Source of the DNA: Pseudomonas fluvialis
GTDB taxonomy: Bacteria > Pseudomonadota > Gammaproteobacteria > Pseudomonadales > Pseudomonadaceae
DNA: 64,000 nucleotides
Reading direction: 5' to 3'
Assembly: GCF_002234375.1 (NCBI RefSeq)
Contig: NZ_NMQV01000002.1
Span: 1-64,000 of the forward strand
Notes under the pieces: generated by a model
Told to the model about the DNA's origin: nothing
The model's input: the letters and a program-made list of their open reading frames with translations, nothing else
The model's database searches: none
Position numbers and translations under genes: made by a program
Part shown: piece by piece, positions 59,544 to 64,000 of the stretch
Layout of the letters: the number at the start of each line of letters is the position of its first letter
Position numbering within the stretch: position 1 is the first letter of the stretch

Positions 59544-59558
59544 GCGTCAAGCTCCAAG
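59534..59558. repeat. 7-bp tandem repeat spanning the xerC start
   Basis: CAAGCTT, CAAGCGT, CAAGCTC and a partial CAAG lie head to tail. The xerC TTG start codon (complement of CAA at 59541-59543) and its GGAG site lie inside the repeat. A gain or loss of a unit would move the start. Confidence 0.75.
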
Positions 59559-59611
59559 TACGCCAGGATGACAACAGGCACGCGCGCGCCAACTGGCAGC
59601 CTGTGGCTGTT

Positions 59612-60307
59612 CTAGCGCACCGAGCGCAGTGGTGTGGCGTAGCGCGGCAGTACGCGGGCCAGTACTTCGCCGATGTAGCCGAGGAACAGGGTGCCCAGCG
59701 AGCTCTTGTAATGCTGGGGGTCGCTGCTGCCGATGGCCAGTACGCCATGCAGGCCCTGGTAATGCAGTACGGCCAGTGCCGCGGAGCCGACCTGGCTGGC
59801 CGCCTGCTCGCCAAACAGGAAGGTCAGTTCCTCCGGGCGCAAGGCGCCGCACAGGGTCTTGTTACCGGCCAGCAGGCCGCCGATGGCCTGCTGTGCTTCG
59901 GCCAGGCTGACGCTGCGGCCGATGCCGTGGTTGTGTTCGCTGAACAGGGTGAGGCCGACAAAGGGCACCTGGAACTCATGGCGCAGGCTGTCTTCCACGG
60001 CACTGATGACTTCGTCCAGGCTGTTGGCATCGAGCAGGCTGAGCACCAGGCGGCGGGTCTTGTCGAACAGCCGGTCGTTGTCGCGGGCCACGTCCATCAA
60101 GTGGCTCAGGCGATGGCGCATATCGATGTTGCGCTCGCGCAACAGCTTGACTTGGCGCTCCACCAGCGACACGGCGGCGCCGGGTTGGTGGGGAATGCGC
60201 AGCTCGGGGATCAGCTCTTCGTGGTCGACGAAGAACTCCGGATGCTGGCGCAGGTAGGCCGCTACGCGTTCGGCATCCAGGGGGGTGTCTTGCGGCTGAT
60301 CACTCAT
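59612..60307 (-). CDS. DUF484 (GAF-like) family protein
   Basis: 231 residues: N-terminal helical part (AAYLRQHPEFFVDHEELIPEL), a coil around LLRERNIDMRHRLSHLMD, and a C-terminal GAF-like domain (GVLAIGSSDPQHY). Always found between dapF and xerC in gammaproteobacteria. Function unknown; a role in signalling or cell division has been suggested only by context. It is co-transcribed with dapF (20-bp gap). Confidence 0.87.
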   Translation of the reverse strand: MSDQPQDTPLDAERVAAYLRQHPEFFVDHEELIPELRIPHQPGAAVSLVERQVKLLRERNIDMRHRLSHLMDVARDNDRLFDKTRRLVLSLLDANSLDEVISAVEDSLRHEFQVPFVGLTLFSEHNHGIGRSVSLAEAQQAIGGLLAGNKTLCGALRPEELTFLFGEQAASQVGSAALAVLHYQGLHGVLAIGSSDPQHYKSSLGTLFLGYIGEVLARVLPRYATPLRSVR

Positions 60308-60327
60308 CGGGCGCTCCTCGGGGCCGC

Positions 60328-61158
60328 CTACAGGCGAATCTGTCCTTCATACACCCGCACCGCGGGCCCGGTCATCATAACCGGCTGGCCGGGGCCTGCC
60401 CACTCGATGCTCAGGCTGCCCCCCGGTAGCTCCAGCTGCAGCGGCGAATCCATCCAGCCCTGGCGGATGGCGGCCACGGCCGCGGCGCACGCGCCGGTGC
60501 CGCAGGCCTGGGTTTCCCCTGCTCCACGCTCCCACACGCGCAGGCGTGCCTGCTGGCGGTTGATGACCTGCAGGAAGCCGACGTTGACCCGCTTGGGAAA
60601 ACGCGGGTGGTGCTCCAGTTTCGGCCCCAGGCTGTGCACCGGCGCGCTGTCGACGTTGTCGACACGCAGCACGGCGTGCGGGTTGCCCATGGACACGGCG
60701 GCCAGCTCATGCCGCTGGCCATCCACTTCCACGGTATAGCTGAGCGCCTCGGCGTCGGCCTGGAAGGGGATCTGCTCGGGGACCAGGCGCGGCGCGCCCA
60801 TGTCCACGGTGACCTGGCCGTCCGGACGCAGGTTGAGCTCGATGATGCCGCCCTTGGTCTCGACGCGGATCTGCTTCTTCACGGTCAGGCGCTTGTCCAC
60901 CACGAAGCGCGCGAAGCAGCGCGCGCCGTTGCCGCACTGCTCCACTTCCGAACCGTCGGCGTTGAAGATGCGGTAGCGGAAGTCCACGTCCGGGTTGGTC
61001 GGCGCCTCCACCAGCAACAGCTGGTCGAAGCCGACGCCGGTGTGGCGGTCGCCCCAGGCCTTGGCGTGCTTGGGCTGGATATGCGCGTGCTGGCTGATCA
61101 GGTCGAGGACCATGAAGTCGTTGCCGAGGCCGTGCATCTTGGTGAAGCGCAATAGCAT
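60328..61158 (-). CDS. dapF: Diaminopimelate epimerase
   Basis: Converts LL- to meso-diaminopimelate for lysine and peptidoglycan. 276 residues with both active-site cysteines visible: [11 protein letters not shown] and the C-terminal [11 protein letters not shown]. It lies 10 bp after lysA in the lppL-lysA-dapF-DUF484-xerC-yigB operon. Confidence 0.97.
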   Translation of the reverse strand: MLLRFTKMHGLGNDFMVLDLISQHAHIQPKHAKAWGDRHTGVGFDQLLLVEAPTNPDVDFRYRIFNADGSEVEQCGNGARCFARFVVDKRLTVKKQIRVETKGGIIELNLRPDGQVTVDMGAPRLVPEQIPFQADAEALSYTVEVDGQRHELAAVSMGNPHAVLRVDNVDSAPVHSLGPKLEHHPRFPKRVNVGFLQVINRQQARLRVWERGAGETQACGTGACAAAVAAIRQGWMDSPLQLELPGGSLSIEWAGPGQPVMMTGPAVRVYEGQIRL

Positions 61159-61168
61159 GATCGCGCCC

Positions 61169-62416
61169 TCACTGCGGCAGCAGGCTTTCGCCGGCGTAGA
61201 GTTCGGCGAGGGTCTCGCGGCGACGCACCTCGAAGACCTGTGCGCCGTCCACCAGCACCTCGGCGGCGCGGCCGCGGGTGTTGTAGTTGGAACTCATGAC
61301 AAAGCCATAGGCGCCGGCCGAGCGCACGGCCAGCAGGTCGCCTTCGGCTAGCACCAGCTCGCGGCCCTTGGCGAGGAAGTCGCCGGTCTCGCAGATCGGT
61401 CCGACCAGGTCGTACTGGCGCGCCTCGCCGTCACGCGGCTGCACCGGGGTGACGTCCATCCATGCCTGGTACAAAGCCGGGCGGATCAGGTCGTTCATCG
61501 CCGCGTCGACGATGGCGAAATCCTTGTGCGCGGTGTGCTTGAGGTATTCCACGCGGGTCAGCAGCACGCCGGCGTTGGCCACGATAGAGCGGCCCGGCTC
61601 GAACACCAGAGCCAGCGCGCGGCCCTTGAGGCGCTCGCGCACGGCGGCGATGTAGTCGCCGGCCAGCGGCGGCTGCTCATCGCGGTACTGCACACCGAGG
61701 CCACCACCGAGGTCCAGGTGCTGGATCTGGATGCCCTGCGCCGCCAACTGGTCGATCAGCGCCAGCAGGCGCTCCAGGGCGTCGAGGAAGGGCGGCAGGC
61801 TGGTCAGCTGCGAACCGATGTGGCAGTCCACGCCGACGATGCGCAGGTTCGCCAGTGCGGCGGCGCGGGCATACACGGCCGGGGCCTGCTCGATGTCGAT
61901 GCCGAACTTGTTCTCTTTCAGGCCGGTGGAGATGTAGGGGTGGGTGCCGGCATCCACGTCCGGGTTGACCCGCAGCGAGATGCTGGCGGTCTTGCCCAGT
62001 TCGGCGGCCACCAGCTGCAAGCGCTCCAGCTCGTCCACCGATTCGACGTTGAAGCAGTGCACGCCGACTTCCAGGGCGCGGCGCATGTCGTCGCGGGTCT
62101 TGCCGACGCCGGAGAAGACGATCTTGCCCGGCTCGCCGCCAGCGGCCAGCACGCGCTCCAGCTCGCCACGCGAGACGATGTCGAAGCCGGCACCGAGGCG
62201 CGCCAGGACGTTCAGCACGCCCAGGTTGGAGTTGGCCTTGACCGCGAAGCAGACCAGGTGCGGCATGCCGGCCAGGGCGTCGGCATAGGCGCGGTACTGC
62301 GCCTCGATGTGGGCGCGGGAATAGACGTAGGTGGGCGTGCCGAAGCGTTCGGCAATGGCGGACAGGGCCACGCCCTCCGCGAACAGTTGGCCGTCGCGGT
62401 TGTGGAAGGCTTGCAT
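61169..62416 (-). CDS. lysA: Diaminopimelate decarboxylase
   Basis: PLP enzyme converting meso-diaminopimelate to lysine. 415 residues with the PLP-lysine motif [10 protein letters not shown] (near residue 59) and the C-terminal [11 protein letters not shown] and [12 protein letters not shown]. It follows lppL by 9 bp. Confidence 0.96.
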   Translation of the reverse strand: MQAFHNRDGQLFAEGVALSAIAERFGTPTYVYSRAHIEAQYRAYADALAGMPHLVCFAVKANSNLGVLNVLARLGAGFDIVSRGELERVLAAGGEPGKIVFSGVGKTRDDMRRALEVGVHCFNVESVDELERLQLVAAELGKTASISLRVNPDVDAGTHPYISTGLKENKFGIDIEQAPAVYARAAALANLRIVGVDCHIGSQLTSLPPFLDALERLLALIDQLAAQGIQIQHLDLGGGLGVQYRDEQPPLAGDYIAAVRERLKGRALALVFEPGRSIVANAGVLLTRVEYLKHTAHKDFAIVDAAMNDLIRPALYQAWMDVTPVQPRDGEARQYDLVGPICETGDFLAKGRELVLAEGDLLAVRSAGAYGFVMSSNYNTRGRAAEVLVDGAQVFEVRRRETLAELYAGESLLPQ

Positions 62417-62425
62417 GCGGACCCC

Positions 62426-62563
62426 TTAGAGGAAAACGTCTTTGTCGCGTTCTTTGGTGGTTTTTTCGTCGTCAGGCAGGTACAGCGGACCTTTTTGGCC
62501 ACAACCGGCGAGGGCGCTGCACAGCACGGCGAGCGCGAGGAAGGGAAGCAGCAGGCGCTTCAT
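62426..62563 (-). CDS. lppL: Small lipoprotein LppL
   Basis: 45 residues: signal peptide [19 protein letters not shown], lipobox LAGC (Cys 21) and the short mature part [11 protein letters not shown], which is the conserved LPTM-type motif. Divergent from cyaY as in pseudomonads. Role unknown, likely outer-membrane. Confidence 0.85.
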   Translation of the reverse strand: MKRLLLPFLALAVLCSALAGCGQKGPLYLPDDEKTTKERDKDVFL

Positions 62564-62698
62564 GGCGTAATCCTTTGCAAAATCGGCGATTGGCGGGGAG
62601 TATACCGGCCACCCGGCGCCTTGCCTATGCGCCCGCGCCGCGTCCTTTGTGGCTTGCAGCCCGTCCGGGGATGGCCCTTTTTGTTGTGAGGAATGATG

Positions 62699-63031
62699 AT
62701 GACTCTTAGCCCTGCACGCTTTCATGCGCTGGTCGATGCGGTTCAGGAAAGCGTGGAAAATGTCTTCGATGACAGCGACCTGGATATCGATCTGGAAAAC
62801 AGCGGTGGTGTGCTGACCGTGCGTTTCGAGAATGGCAGCCAGCTGATCCTCAGCCGTCAGGAAGCCCTGGCCCAGCTGTGGGTGGCGGCACGTTCCGGTG
62901 GTTTCCATTTCGACTACGACAGCGATAACCAGCGCTGGCTGTGTGACAGCGGTAGCGAGCCGTTGGGCGAGTTGCTGGCGCGGGTGGCCTTGGAGCAGGG
63001 TGGCGAGGCGCTGGACTTCGCCGGGCTGTGA
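62699..63031 (+). CDS. cyaY: CyaY frataxin-like iron-sulfur cluster protein
   Basis: 110 residues with the acidic iron-binding helix ([17 protein letters not shown]) and the frataxin sheet ([15 protein letters not shown], then GGFHFDYD). Three ATGs lie in tandem; GAGGA at 62688 is correctly spaced only for the third (62699), so this is the start. Modulates IscS during iron-sulfur assembly. Confidence 0.92.
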   Translation: MTLSPARFHALVDAVQESVENVFDDSDLDIDLENSGGVLTVRFENGSQLILSRQEALAQLWVAARSGGFHFDYDSDNQRWLCDSGSEPLGELLARVALEQGGEALDFAGL

Positions 63032-63175
63032 AACCGACAGGTCGCTAGCCGGTGTGCGCGTCGGGCGCCTGCGCAGGGGTGGCTAACAAGTGCTTACATA
63101 GTCGTGCTGGTTATCGCCGGAGAGGCGCGCATACTGGCCGTCCATGCGCTGAGCAGGCCACGAGGGTCGGCACCG

Positions 63176-63448
63176 ATGAATCATTTCTACCTGATCCCCT
63201 TCCTGTTGCTCTGCGGCCTGTTCTACGGCATGACCTTCGCGGTGCTCAAGCTCAATCGCTGGAAGGCCCTACCGACCGAGGAACAGTACCTGGCCAGCCT
63301 GGCGGGTCACCTGGCCGGCCAGCCTGCGCAGTGCAGCCACTGTGCCTCGGCGACCATCGAGGAGCGCGGCGAGTGGGGGCGCAACAGCCAGGAACGGGTG
63401 TTCGTCTGCCAGGGCTGTGGCCGCAAGCTGTACCGTAGCCAGCACTGA
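63176..63448 (+). CDS. Small membrane protein with a zinc-ribbon-like cysteine motif
   Basis: 90 residues: one N-terminal membrane helix (YLIPFLLLCGLFYGMTFAVL) and a C-terminal CSHC...CQGC pair separated by about 21 residues, like a small zinc ribbon. GAGGG precedes ATG 63176. It sits between cyaY and rnk and is followed by its own terminator. I do not recognise a family. Confidence 0.7.
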   Translation: MNHFYLIPFLLLCGLFYGMTFAVLKLNRWKALPTEEQYLASLAGHLAGQPAQCSHCASATIEERGEWGRNSQERVFVCQGCGRKLYRSQH

Positions 63449-63561
63449 CGGCGTGCGCTGTTTCGTGTCGTCGTGCGTCTTGGTCGGCAGGCATGCCTTG
63501 CCATTTGTCGTCGCTATGGTAGTGTCGGCCTAACGAGCCAATCTGACCGCTCTGTCAAACC

Positions 63562-63590
63562 AAGCCCCGCCTGTCCCGGTGGGGCTTTTT
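63562..63590 (+). terminator. Intrinsic terminator upstream of rnk
   Basis: AAGCCCCGCC pairs with GGTGGGGCTT across a six-base loop (one G-T wobble) and a T tract follows (63586-63590). It ends the zinc-ribbon gene and isolates rnk. Confidence 0.8.
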
Positions 63591-63623
63591 GCATTTTTTG
63601 TTCAAGGGAGAACTTGTCACGCC

Positions 63624-64000
63624 ATGAACGCCCAGCCGCCCATCATCATCACTCGTGTCGACCTGCAACGCCTGGAGCGCCTGCTCGACAGTCTGGAGGA
63701 GTACGGCCCTGGCGCCGAGGCGCTGGAGCAGGAACTGGCGCGTGCCCAGGTGGTCGGCCATGACGAAGTGCCGGCGGGCGTGGTGACCATGAATTCGCGT
63801 GTGCATTGCCGTGAAGAGGCCAGTGGCAAGGACTACCACCTGACCCTGGTGTATCCGCAGGATGCCGGTGGCGAGGGCCGCGTTTCCATCCTGGCCCCGG
63901 TGGGCAGTGCCTTGCTGGGGCTGTCGGTCGGTCAGCACATCGACTGGCCGGCACCAGGCGGCAAGCAGCTCAAGCTGACTCTGCTGGCTGTGGAGTATCA
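63624..64000 (+). CDS. rnk: Regulator of nucleoside diphosphate kinase Rnk (partial)
   Basis: Anti-anti-type modulator of the GreA fold that binds RNA polymerase without the coiled-coil tip. 125 codons are present and the reading frame runs off the window end. Motifs ITRVDLQRLERLLDS, VTMNSRVHCRE and LTLVYPQDAG fit the N-terminal coil and the GreA/Rnk C-terminal domain. ATG 63624 follows GGGAGAAC. Confidence 0.9.
   Translation, partial: MNAQPPIIITRVDLQRLERLLDSLEEYGPGAEALEQELARAQVVGHDEVPAGVVTMNSRVHCREEASGKDYHLTLVYPQDAGGEGRVSILAPVGSALLGLSVGQHIDWPAPGGKQLKLTLLAVEY

Overview
The window reads as chromosome of a Pseudomonas-type gammaproteobacterium. Codon use is GC-rich, and several blocks match the order I remember around the origin of P. 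aeruginosa: pauB/lrp/dadA/ridA/dadX/pauR/cycB/rep, the spuI-spuABCDEFGH polyamine cluster, thrB/DUF2782/polA followed by an ErsA-type sRNA, and comM/ubiK/glnK/amt/sutA/yigB/xerC/DUF484/dapF/lysA/lppL/cyaY/rnk. This synteny comes from memory, not from a search. I see no phage, transposase, CRISPR array, rRNA or tRNA.

Layout. 0-6 kb: acid amide and amino acid use (aspA, glsB, ansA, an alanine/glycine:cation symporter and a divergent HTH regulator). 6-8 kb: a marR-MATE efflux pair. 8-14 kb: pauB, lrp/dadR, the dadA-ridA-dadX D-alanine operon, pauR and cytochrome c5. 14-21 kb: a large WG/Sel1-repeat protein, rep helicase, a GGDEF-EAL protein and a TetR regulator. 21-32 kb: spuI facing spuABCDEFGH (glutamylated putrescine pathway and spermidine/putrescine ABC importer). 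32-41.5 kb: a chemoreceptor, thrB, polA, ersA, an exported unknown protein and a PAS-GGDEF-EAL protein. 41.7-46 kb: a BigR/SqrR-type persulfide-response operon (regulator, two YeeE/YedE halves, a DUF2892 protein, a Blh-type metallo-hydrolase, SulP). 45.9-48.5 kb: di-haem cytochrome c peroxidase behind an ANR box and a BdlA-like PAS-PAS-MCP. 48.7-53 kb: aguBA (agmatine to putrescine), a second MATE and a LysR regulator. 53-64 kb: conserved housekeeping, with glnK and an ammonium transporter under a likely NtrC/sigma-54 promoter.

Together the genes make nitrogen and polyamine metabolism the main theme. Agmatine is converted to putrescine by AguA/AguB; SpuDEFGH imports spermidine and putrescine; SpuI/SpuB glutamylate amines; PauB oxidises the glutamylated product; SpuA hydrolyses the gamma-glutamyl end product; SpuC transaminates putrescine; PauR probably senses the pathway. 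Ammonia and amino acid products connect to glsB, ansA, aspA, dadAX and glnK-amt.

The most notable local features are: a 60-codon ORF between glnK and the ammonium transporter that looks like the leader of a lost amtB; an 86-bp imperfect tandem duplication at the spuG-spuH junction that creates a 29-codon ORF coupled at both ends; a four-hexamer operator array in front of the symporter and its regulator; an inverted repeat filling the spacer of the aguB promoter; and a xerC start codon that lies inside a 7-bp tandem repeat.
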